From assembly GCF_022201045.2 (NCBI RefSeq), contig NC_068562.1, forward strand, positions 4,570,001 to 4,634,000: 64,000 nucleotides of DNA, given 5' to 3'. Position 1 is the stretch's first letter, and each line of letters begins with the position of its first letter. This DNA is from Citrus sinensis. Taxonomy: Eukaryota; Streptophyta; Magnoliopsida; Sapindales; Rutaceae. Position numbers and translations under genes: made by a program. Under the pieces are notes generated by a model that was not told where the DNA came from, did no database searches, and saw only the letters and a program-made list of their open reading frames with translations. This document shows positions 1 to 12,772 of this stretch, piece by piece.

Positions 1-2496
1 TTCTAATATGTTATTTGTTTTCTTGTTCCCAATTCCTAACTATAGACGGCAATTTTAGCGTTTTAAATATAATTAGGAATTAGGAACAAGAATAGATAAG
101 AATAAAACCCAAGAAATTCTAAAAAAGGGCTTATTTTGGGTGCCTTTGATTTTTAGAAATAGCCGGCTTAATTTGTGGGTGAGAATTTGTTAGTAGTTAA
201 TTACAATCAATTAATCATAGCAGTGATTATGGCTATGCATCATAAATGAAAAGATGAAATACTATTAGCGGGCCGGACGTTGTTTCGGATTTAGTACGCT
301 AACTGGTGGGCGAAAGAGTTTAGTTAAATCAAATATTAATCTTTATTATATACTTAATAATTAATTATCTAGTAATTGACTTTGGCTGCTCTACAAACTA
401 ATTAATCATTATTTACGTGGAGAGTTTATTAGATTCTCTCTTAATGAGTTTTTAACAACCTTTTATAATATTGTCATGGATAATGATAATTTTATAAAAT
501 TGTGATACAAAATTTATGTCCCAAATAATACTTCACTAATTATTGACTGTCATATATTTAGTAAATATTGAGTTTTTTTATTATAATTAAGGATATAACA
601 TTATAATTTTAATAGATGAATGACACGTTAAGTATAATATCATTTGGAATACAAATTTTGTAAACTTATTTTACTCTAATTTTATCACCAATAAATTAAT
701 AATGTCCGATTAAGACTTACCGTATTTACCAATTTTAGTTTGTATTTAAATAAAGCATCTTTTTCTAAGAGGAAGAAAAACCAATTATCTTTAGACTTGA
801 ATCATTATCTCCAGACATTTCATAGAAATAAATTTCCCAAATATTAGCCGCGATCTAGATTCTAGAATTCGTCTTGTGTTTTCTTTTCAATGCAGTGTTG
901 AAGAATGAACGGTGATTAATTAAGTCACCTTGACATGTTCTCTGTCTGACATTAATAACTGTCTCAATTGAAAGCATTTGAGAATTTATGAAGCATCAAT
1001 AAGTGGCAGAGTATCGGTTCATTTCGAAGACTTTTAGCTTTCTAATTTACAACTCAATCGGATTGCTAGCTATGGCTATTGACTTCGCTACCTTCTTCAC
1101 AAAATTACTTGTTAAAAAATAAGGTTAGTACAAGAAATCTAGAATGTACATGCATGATGATGATCGGGAGAAAAATATATAAGAAAAAAGGATCAAAATC
1201 CTTGTTGTTTGATAAAAATAATCTATGTGTTATTTTCTTTTTTGTTAATCTTATCATTTTACTTTGGTGATTATACATAGTGTGTGTGTGTCGATTTCTC
1301 TCTAGTGTGGACATCGTTATTTTTTTTTCTCATGCAAACGCGTTATTAAGCAACGGTGTTGAACAACGTGTCTGCATTAATAATAATAAATTATGATGAT
1401 GATGAGCGATTCCTTAAGTTATTTAAATAAGAGATAAGTTAAAAGAAAAAAAAAACATTCATTTCAATACACTACAAGTTTACAATACAAAATGCACTGT
1501 ATTGAAATGTATTTTTTGCATGTATTTTAGTTTGTTGCTTACTTTAATAACGTCTCTTATAGATACTATTTTTTGGGAGAATAATAAGTTGAGGGTGTGT
1601 GTAATCAGAATTAATTGAAAAAATTATGACAACTTACTTATTTTTTTCCATACGTTTTCCTTAAAATTTTTAATTAATATAATTAAAAATAATTCAATTA
1701 ATTAATTAATTAATTAAAGGTATTCATTGTCTCAACATCAACAATCATCCGATAAGATTAGAAAAAAATTTGACACTGATGAAATTTAGATGTGTTTTAA
1801 AACAGTGCAAGATACTTATTGGAAGTAAATAAAATAAAATGAGGTTGTACGTTGACGTATTTTCCACAAATCAATTCTAAACAAGAATCTAGTTGGTTCC
1901 ATATTGATTTATATAATTCCTTCATAAGGAAACCCAGTCCATCGCGTAATTGATATAAACACTATATTACATTTACATGTATAAAATTAAACGTAATGCA
2001 AATTTTAAATTTTCAACCATTCCTTTTTTTTTTTTTTTTTTTTTCCCTTACTTGGCCACACTCACCTTTCACATTGCTCTTAGACATGATGTCACAATCA
2101 CAAGGCCCTACTGGCTTGCTTCGAGGACCGATCAGTGTTTTTAAAATAGAAGTTGTTTTTATTCGAAGATCGAATCATCAATTTCTATTTAATTGGACGA
2201 TCATATCATTGTCTCCGTATATGATTCTAAGCTCGTGATGCTTCCTTCTAGATAGTCTTAAATAAGTCTCATTTTCTTTATTTGTAATTTCTAATTTAGA
2301 AATGACTAATTTTTTTTTTTTTTAAATTTTCTTCTTGGTAATCAAGTACAATATATAATTAATTTTTGTTTGGACTTATCTCTATCTCCTTTTGTTACGT
2401 CATGCCCACTCGCAATAGTTGACAATTGTTAGACCAACGTAAACAATGATGTTAGACAACAAACTAAAAACATATTAAAACTTTGATGCATATCGA
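1..2496. other. AT-rich intergenic DNA, no gene seen
   Basis: No open reading frame here has family-like sequence; the short ones are AT-driven. Visible local structure: a hairpin with 12-bp perfect arms (1460-1471 and 1498-1509), an AATT-type simple repeat near 1690-1718 and a T-run near 2024-2044. Confidence 0.6.
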
Positions 2497-3830
2497 AAAT
2501 CACGTTTCAGGTCAAAGAAAGCAAATCCTCAAGAATCAGAGGATCTTTGCTTTAATCATTTACCACGAAAGAGAAGAACCAAAGAATTAAAAACAGCGAA
2601 AATTAATAAAGCAATCGAGAAAAAGTAAACGACGAAAAATGCAAATTAAATTTGAGGGAATGTATCAAAATTGATTAATTTAAATGTTCTACGGATCGGA
2701 TTTTGGCTTAGCGTACCAAAAGCCGGTCAAAAGCACAGCCAGCGGAATTCCTTTCGGCAGTTAAAGCCATCGTTGGCTGAATGTTCTTTGGAGAGATATG
2801 CGGTTGAGTCACCGCTTGATTTCTCTCTCTAATCATGATGACGAGAAAGTGGATTACGTTTAATTAGTTGTTGGTTGTTATACAATGTTTTTGAGAGATA
2901 TACTTAGAATAACTAGAAGCTTTAAGCTAAATGGTCAAACCATTGACATTCGAACGAGACTATTTTACTGATCATTTTCATGGGACATCATGATAAAATG
3001 GTATTGGATCGTATTTCTCACTTTGCCGTAAATTGAATTATTGACCTAAAGAATCTTCCCTTTTTTGGTCCATAAAATAATTAAACAAATCATTCTATTT
3101 TGGCAAGGAATGAAGCACTCTGCACAAATGTATATCGAGAAGTTATTTCTAATTAACCATTACTATTTTTTAATATTCGAGAAATATCAATATAACCATG
3201 ATTTTCTTATCGATTAACGCTTTAGTTTGACAAAAAGAAAGATTAAAAATCGTCAAATTTATAGAGAAAAGATCATGTGTAGGTCGGTGCTCTCAAATTA
3301 AAGAAAGTAGTTTTTAGAATTTATAAGAATGTAGTCTGTCATTAATAGAGTTAACTCGTATTCAAAAGTTGAAAATTATCTCAAACTTATATACATAGTC
3401 AGAGATTCATTCTCAGTCGATGTGAAATTTTTCTCTTTTAACTGACCCCAAATATATGAGAGAGTGTGAATAACTATCAAAGTCTCCTAGAATGCAAATC
3501 AATCATTTTCATGTAGCCATACAAATTATCCTTTCACAATGAGAAACTGAGAATCCATGAGCAGTCTTCCAAGACTTTGATGGAATGCTTTAATTACTGT
3601 GACAACTTGGAAAGTTTCATAGCTAGCTTATGATTTTGTTCTCTGACAATTGCTGAAAGAAAAGATAAAACTAATTATAAAACGACGATTTCTTCCCCGT
3701 TTCATGTTAAATTCCATACATCATGGGCTCCATATTAGAGAAAATCTAGAAACAAATTACTGATAGAATGTGTTACTTTTCCCACTTCCCACCGAATTGA
3801 ACTCTAACTGGATTATCTATAAAGCAGAAT
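2497..3830. repeat. Copy 1 of a diverged tandem duplication
   Basis: Blocks here recur in order further right. The segment around 2500-2960 (a GGATCTTTGCTTT block, a GAATTCCTTTCGG block, then AGAAGCTTT followed by GGTCAAACCA) matches 5216-5690. The segment around 3660-3770 (AAAACGACGA, CTTCCCC, then a GAGAAAAT block) matches about 7210-7300. Divergence is high and no reading frame is preserved between the copies, so I take it as old non-coding duplication or pseudogene remains. Confidence 0.55.
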
Positions 3831-4428
3831 CGTTGTGACAATTACAGCCTGTAAATTAAAGACAAGCATGTACTTAGGTATTCCAGTCAAAAACACACAG
3901 TGCATTGCGCGTATTATAAGACTAAAGTTTAAGGCCTTGTCTCATTTTCAAGATTACGCGGGTTGCTAGGATTTTTTTGAGCCTTCTCCTTCATGCATTT
4001 ATCTTTCGAGATCATGCGGCTAATCGGTTCCATTCTTAAAGGAAGAAGATAAGCCATTGATGGCTCGTGGCTGTTTAGCTGCATGTACCATATTACTTGT
4101 TGAAATGAAGGACACAAAGATACTCAAACCAATTGAAACTTAATTGCGTCTGTAACTAATTATTTTCCTAAACAATTACACACAGCAGCAGCTAGCTGGA
4201 GGAGAAGGATATGATCGACAATGACCGTAAGGGAGTAAAATCTCTTATTTGATCATCGATTTTTTTAATCCGTTTTATAATATTAACTAACAATTGTGGT
4301 GCTGATAGAGAGTGAGTAGGCCATTCTGATTCCTGAACATTAATTTATTACATTCTGGCAAGCTATGAACATTTACAGAAACATAAAATTTTGGAAATTC
4401 CTTCGCTAATTATTTTTATATGCATGTA
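3831..4428. other. Intergenic DNA, nothing recognised
   Basis: A 62-codon minus-strand frame at 3929-4117 has no recognisable motif and I do not call it a gene. Nothing else is supported. Confidence 0.5.
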
Positions 4429-4640
4429 CAATACAACTTCCATAAATTAATACTTATAAATTGATAATATCGATTAAATCATTAAATAATAGTTTTTACT
4501 GTTCCGGCGAAAGTAGTAAATTAATAATTCAATAAATTTTATAAGATAATGATTTTTTTAAAAATAACTTTTTCAAAAAAAAAATTCCTATTTTCCTCTA
4601 GGACTCACTTACTACATAAATTAATAATTACCTAATTTAA
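4429..4640. mobile_element. Emigrant-like MITE fragment
   Basis: Starts CAATACAACTTCCATAAATT directly after a TA and continues with repeated 'ATAAATTAATA' and 'GATAAT' blocks, like the larger element at 43781-44753. Emigrant/Lemi1 (pogo-type) MITEs of dicots begin CAGTAAAACCTCTATAAATT and duplicate TA. The right end is not clear, so this is a degraded or truncated copy. Confidence 0.4.
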
Positions 4641-4894
4641 AACTAAATCGATACGATATGTCGTGTGGCTCTTGTAAAATATGTTCTCAATGTTGTTTGT
4701 TGTTTTTTTAAATTAGTTTGAAATTGGATCTCTTATCTACCTTTTTCCTAATGTAGAATTCCAATTTGCATTGTCATTTTACAATAAGGGCAATATGGGC
4801 AAAATAATAATATGGAGAAGAATGTATCAGAAGAATGTTGATTTATTAGACCTTCTTATAATGGAATAAACTAAAGACCCTTTGCAAAGGACAA

Positions 4895-4930
<36 letters not shown>
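4895..4930. repeat. (AAT)12 microsatellite
   Basis: Twelve uninterrupted AAT units lie in otherwise unremarkable intergenic DNA. Confidence 0.9.
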
Positions 4931-5704
4931 TCTTTTCCTGATGTAAAAGACAAATAGAAACCTTGATTAATTCAATGGAGATTACTATCATGGCACAAAT
5001 CTTGCATTTATATACGGAACCTCCATTTATAATTTTTTTTTCTCTCTCCCGTCCTTCAAATTTTTATTAAGATATTACTTAAACATTTTTATTTATCAAA
5101 GATTTTTTTTTAATTTCTTCTTTATGTACTTTCATAAGAGTTCATTCCTTGTAGCATTAACAATAGGTAAAAAACAAGTTTCATTATATCATATATCCAT
5201 TTATCAAATAGGTAAAAGCAATAGATAATCAGTTAAGTCAAAGGTCAAAGCAGGCAGCGGTGGCGAATTAAAGGATCTTTGCTTTTTTTATTTGCTTTCT
5301 TCACTAAGAGTGACCAAAGAAAATAATAATCTAAAATAAAATAAAATAAAAACCAGCTTATGGGAAAAAGGAACATACATCTCTTTGAATAATGAAATAT
5401 TATTAGCAGCTGGAAAGGATGAAGGAATATATCGAATTCATACGTGATGCGTTTGACGATGTTCGCTTAACAGAAAGCCAAAGCTGGATGGAGTCAAAAG
5501 CACTTCCAGTAGAATTCCTTTCGGTAGGTAAAGCGAGCTTTCGCGGAGGCAATAAGTTAGAATATTTTTTTCTTTGCAATTCCAACTTAGTGCATTTGTT
5601 GCATGATTTAGTTGTTCGTAAACATTCTTTTGTACTTTAGAATAATTAGAAGCTTTGTAAGGTCGGTCAAACCAGTGACATCCCAACAAAAATAAATAGT
5701 AATA

Positions 5705-6684
5705 CACTAAAACCTCTATAAAAATAATTTTGTTGGGATTAAGAAAAAAAATTATTATCGTAGCAACAATATTAATTTATCAATAAGTTAGAATGATTTA
5801 TTAATTTATATGTAAATGATTATTTATTAATTTAAGAAGATTTTTATATTTTAATTACTTGTGTCATCTCAATATGTGTATTATTTCTTTGACCAAAATT
5901 CATGTTATATAAATTTTTTAAAAAGTTATCATGTATATATAAAAAAACATGTATATATATTCGGTGTATTAAACCATCTGATATCCGAAAACTACATTGG
6001 GCCCTGGCTAATCAGATTTGAGTCAGGTAAGACCACTAGAACGACAAATCTCTCCCAACAAGTATTTAACGCAGCTGCATTCCCAAGTCTCGAATCGAGG
6101 ACCTTGGTTAAGGTAGAACAGCCCCATGCTAACTGATTTACACACTTGTTGGTAAAAAAAAAAAAAGTCTTTATATTAATTGATGTTAGAACATATATAT
6201 AGTTGCCCAAAAATTAATATATGTACATTGTGCATAGACATAAAATTGATGTGCGTACTTTTAAATTTATTACTCTAGATACAAGATAATGTATTTTAGA
6301 TGCTTAAAGTACATATAATATAAACTCTATAAATAAGTATTTTGGATGTTTAAAGTACATAAATTCTATAAATTCATCAGTGGTTAGTTTTATTTTCAGT
6401 CCCACATAATTAGACACATATTTTGAAAAAGAGTAAAATTGAGAAAATTGAAGTTGTCAAAAAATAAAAACTTCTTAATATTATGAATTTTAAATGTTTT
6501 TTATTATTAATTTTTTTATTCCACTAATTATTAATTTATATTTTCATTGGCCCAAAAGAATTTAGAAAAAAAAAATTATTACCTTATGCATTTAGCGAGA
6601 TTATTAATTTAATATATTAACCTAAGTCAAGCTAAATTTTTTTTTATTAAATCAAAATTATTTACTTATCGAGGTATTGTGGTA
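5705..6684. mobile_element. Emigrant-like (pogo-type) element, degraded
   Basis: Left end CACTAAAACCTCTATAAA follows a TA dinucleotide and is close to the Emigrant terminal repeat. A plausible right end, TTATCGAGGTATTGTGG, resembles the inverted form of the left end with several mismatches. The interior is AT-rich with many ATTAATTTAT blocks, and a SINE-like sequence sits within it. It interrupts the second copy of the tandem duplication. Confidence 0.45.
5985..6166 (-). mobile_element. tRNA-derived SINE-like sequence
   Basis: On the minus strand, an A-box-like TCAGTTAGCATGGGGC (6121-6136) is followed by a B-box-like GATTCGAGAC (6087-6096), the order and rough spacing of an internal pol III promoter. 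It cannot fold as an intact tRNA and carries extra 3' sequence, which fits a SINE. An A-run at 6154-6166 lies at the 5' end in this orientation, which is odd and lowers confidence. Confidence 0.45.
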
Positions 6685-7849
6685 TATATTTTCTTTTTTA
6701 AAGCTTAGTGGCAATAGTCTAAATTAATAATTCATTGCAAACAATACATATAACCAAGTCATAGTTTTTGGCCTAAAACGAATTCCAAACTGGGTCTTAT
6801 TTAATTAATAACACTTATTGTCATGATCTGTGTTATTGACCAAAAGTAAGAAAGAATGACAAAAGAATTAAAACCTATAGAAATTTGTATCAAAGCTTTT
6901 ATCATCAGATATTCATGCATGGAGAATATTGGAGATGGAGATGGGATAACCACTAAAGTATGGACAGAGGTCTTGTGTCATTGTCCCTTTTATCAGTGTT
7001 CAAGAAATATGCATCACACCTTTTCTTCTCTGCCATCAATTATACGTAATAGTTAACTTTGGCCCTTCAAAGATAAGTTCCAAGATTATCAGAATGTAGG
7101 CTGCCCCATATATATCAATGCAATTCAGTCCTTATCCTTAAGCCATTATGTACTAATATTGTAATTAAGAAGTTCAAAGAGTTTGATTACTAGTTTGAAA
7201 ACTCGCTATGATAAAACAACGATCAAGTCTTCCCCATTCTGTGTCTCATTTCATCTGCTGTGGGTGTGTGGGATCCATGAGAGAAAATATATTTATGTAT
7301 AACTTATTAATCATAGAAAAAGATCACGTACCACTGCCACTTGATCTGCAGAAATAATTCACTCTATTTCAATTAATGAAAAGTAAAATCAATTTGACTA
7401 AAGCATGTAAACACAAGCAAACATATGAACAAATGATAGTGACTGCATTATATGCCCGATCTAAAATGTGGGGCTCTTATGTCCACGTCCCATTTTCCAT
7501 TGCTTGAGTTGAAGGTAATACTTGACTTAGTTGCTACGGCTTTTTGGGTTCCTCATTCTCCTTTATGCATATATATATCAAGATTGCGATTGCAGCGAAA
7601 ACAAGGCTCGTTTCTTGTCTCACATTTCACCATCAGACGTAGAGTCGCAACAAAAAATGAGAGGGTGGCTTCAAACCGACCAGATAAAATGGTCCATCAA
7701 AGTATCAATGAGGCTGTCCTTGAAGACAATCCACTTTGCAATAATTTAATTCGTTTTTGTGTATGATTGAATTCTTTTAACGTGGAAGCTGTTGATTGAT
7801 CTATAATAACGTCACATGTACTTCTAGCATAACATTGTCAAAAAGAGCT

Positions 7850-7852
<3 letters not shown>

Positions 7853-7886
<34 letters not shown>
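7853..7886. repeat. (AC)17 microsatellite
   Basis: Thirty-four bases of uninterrupted AC dinucleotide. A shorter (AC)10 tract lies at 8746-8765, preceded by TGTGTAT. Confidence 0.9.
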
Positions 7887-7892
<6 letters not shown>

Positions 7893-8077
7893 TAGTGTGT
7901 CCTTTCTCGTAGTATGAACGCGGGCATCTTATTGGTGATACGTACCGAAAATGTGCTTCTCATTTATGAATGATACATTTCTTTGTTGTATTATTTGCGT
8001 GGAAAGACAATGATACTGATAAGGATGGCTACTAATCAATTAAATAAAACTACAAAAGTCCTGTGGGGTTTATCGTA

Positions 8078-8144
8078 CATGAAATTCTGGGGTCTTGCGT
8101 CCCACCATAGTCATGAAATTCTGGGCTCCTGCGTCCCACCATAG
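8078..8144. repeat. 34-bp tandem duplication
   Basis: Two copies of a unit starting CATGAAATTCTGGG and ending GCGTCCCACCATAG (8078-8110 and 8112-8144) differ at two positions. A weaker relative of the motif may lie near 7460-7495. Confidence 0.8.
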
Positions 8145-9297
8145 TTATGGCACCATTTTGATTTGAAACCAAAATGGGCATGGGGACATCGTAAGGTTTG
8201 GTTTGAACTAATGGAATATATTATACGATTGCTTATATCTCAATTGAGATTACATTAAAGAACAAATAGATATCTAAATAAACCCACAATTAAAGCAAAA
8301 ACTATTTCCTTTGTTAATGATGTTTCTATAGATGTATTTTCTTTTGTTACACGAAAACCCCAAAGTATTAAGCTAAGGTAATTAATTGAATAAAGAAAGA
8401 AATCCAGGAAAAGCTCAAAACCCCTCGCTGTCTTAAGTCGTCCTATTTCTTTATATAAACTGTATTCACTCAAGTGTAAACAAGTAAGCAATTAGGCATT
8501 GCTCACAAGTCACAATAACAACACCATTCAAAAACAATAGCCCAACAAAATTAAATTAAGAAAAAATATTACTTCAACAAGAGATGACGAGAAAGAGACA
8601 TGAAATTATGAATTATCAAATTGAGGTAAGAATTCCTTTATTTTTAAGCAACAAATCTTTGCATAGGAATTTACTGTAGCTCTTATTCCTAAAGCCCAGA
8701 AGATCTATCAAAAATGAAAAGAAACCTCTGTCTGTGGGTGTGTATACACACACACACACACACACATATAGATATACTAGTGACGACAATGAACTTACTT
8801 ATGTCATGGCCTATGAACATAACTAGGTCTACGTTCTGTACACAACATGGAATAGATAACAGTGATGAAATGATCTTTTAATTTCCCTCGCATTGATATT
8901 GAAGGGGCGGAAAGCAAACGTTGCTGACTTTAAAATGAAATCGGATGCTTGTGTTATATTGACCGGACACGACGTGATTTTGGACATTTGTATAACTATT
9001 GTGCTTCTATTTAATTTTAAAAATAAATAAAAATTGTTTATAAAAATTTATTTTAGTTGGCCACAAATTTTTGCCAACCACTATTTATTTATACTATCAC
9101 CTAACGATATCATTTCATGACAGCTGTAAATTTAAAAGCTTCAACCCTCAAAACCAAAAAAATATGTTTAGAACATTTAGACAAAATCCAAGTTGTCTAA
9201 CATCATAAGACTTCTATCAAAGTGCCGATTGAGAATATTTAAGAAAACAAAAATGTGCGAGTATTGAATTTATTAAAAGTACTAAAATTACCAACAA

Positions 9298-9400
9298 CTC
9301 TTTAGCCGAGTAGTTGGCACCTCTTTTTATCTACAAGGTAAAGGGTTTTGATTCTCCCTATAATTGTAGATTTTAAAAATAAAAATAAACCGAGATATTT
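9298..9400 (+). mobile_element. SINE-like tRNA-derived head
   Basis: TTTAGCCGAGTAGTTGGCAC (from 9301) resembles a tRNA A box. About 40 bases on, GGGTTTTGATTCTCCC (near 9343-9358) resembles a degenerate B box, and an A-rich stretch follows. It does not fold as a functional tRNA. Called as a short degenerate SINE by internal-promoter layout only. Confidence 0.4.
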
Positions 9401-9713
9401 ATAATTTTTTTTTGGTCTTTTTGAGGGTGTGAACTTAGAAACAGGGCTTGATGAGAAAACTATGGGCTGGAAAAAACTCAACTGTTTGGACAGAGTGAAC
9501 TTGTGGATCATAACATTGGGCTAAACTGGTACGACTTCAGCCCAACTTGGGACAAAAATAAAGTTCCTTATTTTTTGGAAATCTGGATTAAGCCCCCACC
9601 ATAAAATCCTTGGGATCCTTTTAACGAATTATGTAAATTGACATCTACAAATTCAATAGTTGCTATATTCGTAGAGATAAAATACAATTTTTATCACTTG
9701 CTTTTCATTAATC

Positions 9714-9830
9714 ACTACAACAAAAATAGGTATACTTGACACTTATTATTTGATTTTCTTTTTATAATTTGTCAAATATAATTGTCACTTTAGTAAATAT
9801 TAGATATGCCTTAAAAATAAATGACAATAG
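9714..9830 (+). mobile_element. CACTA-type transposon terminus
   Basis: CACTACAACAAAAATAGG at 9714 matches the usual plant CACTA (En/Spm) end, CACTACAAGAAAA-like. The next 110 bases contain repeated TTGACA/TGTCA/TGACAAT motifs, which look like subterminal transposase-binding repeats. Similar motifs reappear around 11440-11580, suggesting the element may run that far, but I find no matching inverted CACTA end there. It is therefore truncated or its end has decayed. Confidence 0.55.
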
Positions 9831-10470
9831 TTTTTTTTTTATGAAATCAAAATAAGTCTGAATTTAGCTGAAATTTAAATAGGTCTGAATGTTTTTTTCA
9901 ACATCTGAACAAAAAAAATTTAAAGTTAGCAGTGTAACATAAATATCTTTTTAAGTGGTGCATATATTTATTCTTCACAGTTTATAAATTTAATAAGTTG
10001 ATTAGTTTGATAGTATTAAAAAGAAATGCTATCATTGTTTCTTAATTTAATTTTGTAATAAAAGATGTAATTATAACATCATGTTGTTTCAGTTTTGATT
10101 CATCACAATTCACAATGAACAATAATTTGATATATTCATATTTTCATTTAGTTGATGTTACCTTGTGAATAAAAAATTAAAGTAACTAAAAAAATAACTT
10201 TTAAGGATAATACAAAATATTAAATTTATACATAAGATAGGAAATACATAACTTTTGAGATTTGAAATTAAAATTTCCATTTAAACTTTAGACTTTAGAT
10301 AAAAAGTGAACTTTTTGTACTTTTTCTATTTAGATAAAATTGTTTGACAATAAGTGATAAATTAAGAAAACAAATAGCCTAAGATAAGTAAATGTCTTAA
10401 AAAAAAGTTAAATTCAAATTTCAGACTAAAAAACAAATAACACCATTATGTATATAACACATTTGATAAT
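9831..10470. mobile_element. Possible small DNA-transposon insertion
   Basis: The left part has AAGTCTGAATTTAGCTGAAA. The right part has AATTTCAGACTAAAAAACAA, whose reverse complement gives a similar TTTTTTAGTCTGAAATT. The ends therefore look like imperfect inverted repeats with the TGTTATTTGTTTTTT style of hAT MITEs. No clear 8-bp target duplication was identified. Confidence 0.3.
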
Positions 10471-10537
10471 TTTTAATTAGCCATTACATATTAAAATAAA
10501 AAAGTATCTGATTTGCCTTTAAGTGAAAAATATAGGA

Positions 10538-10756
10538 AAAAAAGTGAAAAATAACCGAGGCTCGCAAAACGTTGTCGTTAAGCTCACTAGCCTTCCCTTC
10601 CAGTAGTGCTAGCACTCCATCACCACCGTCGTTTGCTAGCCCTCTAGTCTTCTTGGGGGCATACTCATTCTTGTCTTCGGTGATCTCCATCTTGCCCGTG
10701 AATAAGACTCTCTCAAGTTCAGCAAGATCTTTGCTTCCTCTTTTTCTTATTTATAT
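10538..10756 (-). pseudogene. Orphan coding-like fragment inside CACTA-flanked DNA
   Basis: The minus strand has an open frame with balanced, non-AT-driven amino-acid content. Around an ATG at 10690 it reads roughly 'LERVLFTGK-MEITEDKNEYAPKK', continuing to '...GVLALLEGKASELNDN'. It stands out from its AT-rich flanks and lies between the CACTA-like terminus at 9714 and CACTA-like motifs near 11.5 kb. I do not recognise the protein. It could be a host gene fragment captured by the element, an exon of a decayed gene, or chance. An AAACGTTGTCGT motif lies at 10567-10578. Confidence 0.3.
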
Positions 10757-11640
10757 TCTTTGATTTGATTTTTTTCGTGCCACTTGTTTTGATCGATCTA
10801 ATTGCTATTCTATGATATTGTTTATTTTATGTTGAAACCAATACTTTCAATTGATTTTGATTTATTTGCTAAATTTAGAGTTTCCTATTGCCTTATTATT
10901 TTTAGCAGTTATGTATCGACATGCTTATTTTTTATCTTCGTTTCATTGATTTATACCAATCCCTTATTCTGATTATCTTTTGCGTTTAATTGTATTATTC
11001 AAGCTTCTGTGACTCATAGGGAATCTTAGAGAAGCTAAAGGTTCTTGATTTGTTTATTTATCTTCATACTTTTTTTTTTTAATTGTTGATCTTAATTTTT
11101 GTTGTTGATGCTTCACATTATGATATGTTTCCACAAAGTGCATCTTACAAGTGACTTTATTATTTGGTATTGAAAATGACTAATTGGGACTGATTTAATT
11201 TTAAGTTTGTTTCCGAATTTAGATACACGTATAGTTTCAAACATTTTGAAGTCGATACATGTATAACTTCATGTTAAGAATTTCAGATTTGTTTGCTCTT
11301 ATATTGTGTTGCATAGAGTTGAAAAATTTGAGATTCATCACATGTAGTTTATATAATATCTTGCGTGCAAGCCAAGCCAGGGCACCATTTTTTTAGTTGA
11401 AACAAAAAAGAGTATAATATTTGATTGTTTTTAGTAGTCACTTGTAATTGACAGTTTTTGAGGAATCATATTTATATGACCATTATTAATTGTCGTACAT
11501 ACTTGACAATTTCTTGTCGTCGTTAACCTTTGATTATTTTTGTAATTGGCAGTTTTGGTAAATGTCAAATAAAGATATCTGACATAAAAATACCTCACAC
11601 TTTTTAATTATCAAATATACATTTATTAACAATTTTAAAC

Positions 11641-12772
11641 TATCAGATATTCTCTGTTCTCCTGTTGCGAATTCTCAATTGAATCATCTAATTTTCAACT
11701 GTTAGCGATTTATTAATGCTTACAAGTTTTCAAATGCATTCGAGTATCACCTACATCCATAGTAGCTAATAAAGTATAACAGTATAAGTCAAATTCCTTG
11801 GCTTCTATAAACCACCATGACATCATACCAAAATCAACGGTATTGATTCTTCTATAAATTAATCAAGCAACTCGATCAGTAAATATACTCTATTTTTGGC
11901 CCAAGTTGGGCTGAAAGTTATTCTCTTTGGAGAAAAAAGAAAAAAAAAATAAAAAAGAGTACGATCGTTCAAGAAGCTCTATCCTCCCTTGATTGTCGTT
12001 TTGATGATTTCTTATTGTTCTTGTCCCTTGGTTTGGGTACCTTCGCCCTTTGGAGCTGCTTCTGCAATACTGATTCTTTTTTAAATTAATAATTGGCTGC
12101 ATAAAAAATGAAATGGGCTACACTTATACACGCATTAGCAAGCAATTTATGATCTGCAGATAGAAGTAGCACTATGTGGTATGTAATGGAAACTTAGCTG
12201 CGCATTGAAAGTTAACAAATTAATCACATTTGGTAGATAGTATTTTACGTACATCACCACCTTCATGAATAAAAATATTACTCCAAAAGTTGCTTCCATC
12301 ATCACGTTGTTGCCATTCGTAAATTTGACTACAGTAATGTATTAATTGTAAATATCGTCTCACTATATATCTATACCCACATCACAACTTTTTCAATTAA
12401 TGGAGAGTGAACCCATTTTCAGTAAGCATGCCTCTTCAAATTGGATAACGCATTTGTGAGTAGATTTCTTTTTTATATATTTATATTTTTTGCATATATA
12501 AAATAGTAATTTAATTTAACTAATGAGTTCCACATGTAGGTGAAGGTGGAACAATTAAATTTGTCCTTTCCTTGTCATTTTCACCCAAGTATCCTTCTCT
12601 GTCGGCCAAAGAATTAATTCTCATGGCATTTTACAAGGAATAATTCCATACATGATACATCATATGATGTTCCTATAAGAAAATAAAACCATTAATTACC
12701 TAGGTAGAGGCGGTGCGTTGCTAGGCTTATACATCTTGAATTAATCCAGTCAAGAAATTAACACCGTTTTTC
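11641..12772. other. Intergenic DNA upstream of a short gene
   Basis: No gene recognised. The frame at 11890-12102 (minus) is low-complexity and not supported. The last 200 bases may hold the promoter of the short gene at 12773, but no clear TATA box stands out. Confidence 0.4.

Larger units (their letters stand above)
5216..7340. repeat. Copy 2 of the diverged tandem duplication, with insertion
   Basis: Homologous in order to 2497-3830 but longer by about 0.8 kb over the comparable interval. Most of the excess can be explained by the Emigrant-like element at about 5705-6684 inside this copy. A plus frame at 5419-5640 looks mildly coding, but the aligned part of copy 1 does not keep it open, so it is not called as a gene. 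Confidence 0.5.
7341..9294. other. Intergenic DNA with simple repeats
   Basis: No supportable gene. Apart from the repeats listed separately, a frame at 7452-7766 lacks any recognisable motif and overlaps a second frame with equally poor content. Confidence 0.5.

Noticed and set aside
5419..5640. 73-codon plus-strand frame with mildly coding composition
   Set aside because: The homologous segment in the first duplication copy (2.6-2.8 kb) has stops in this frame, so there is no sign of protein-level constraint.
7452..7766. 104-codon plus-strand frame
   Set aside because: No recognisable motif, overlaps another open frame of similar quality, and has no promoter or splice context.
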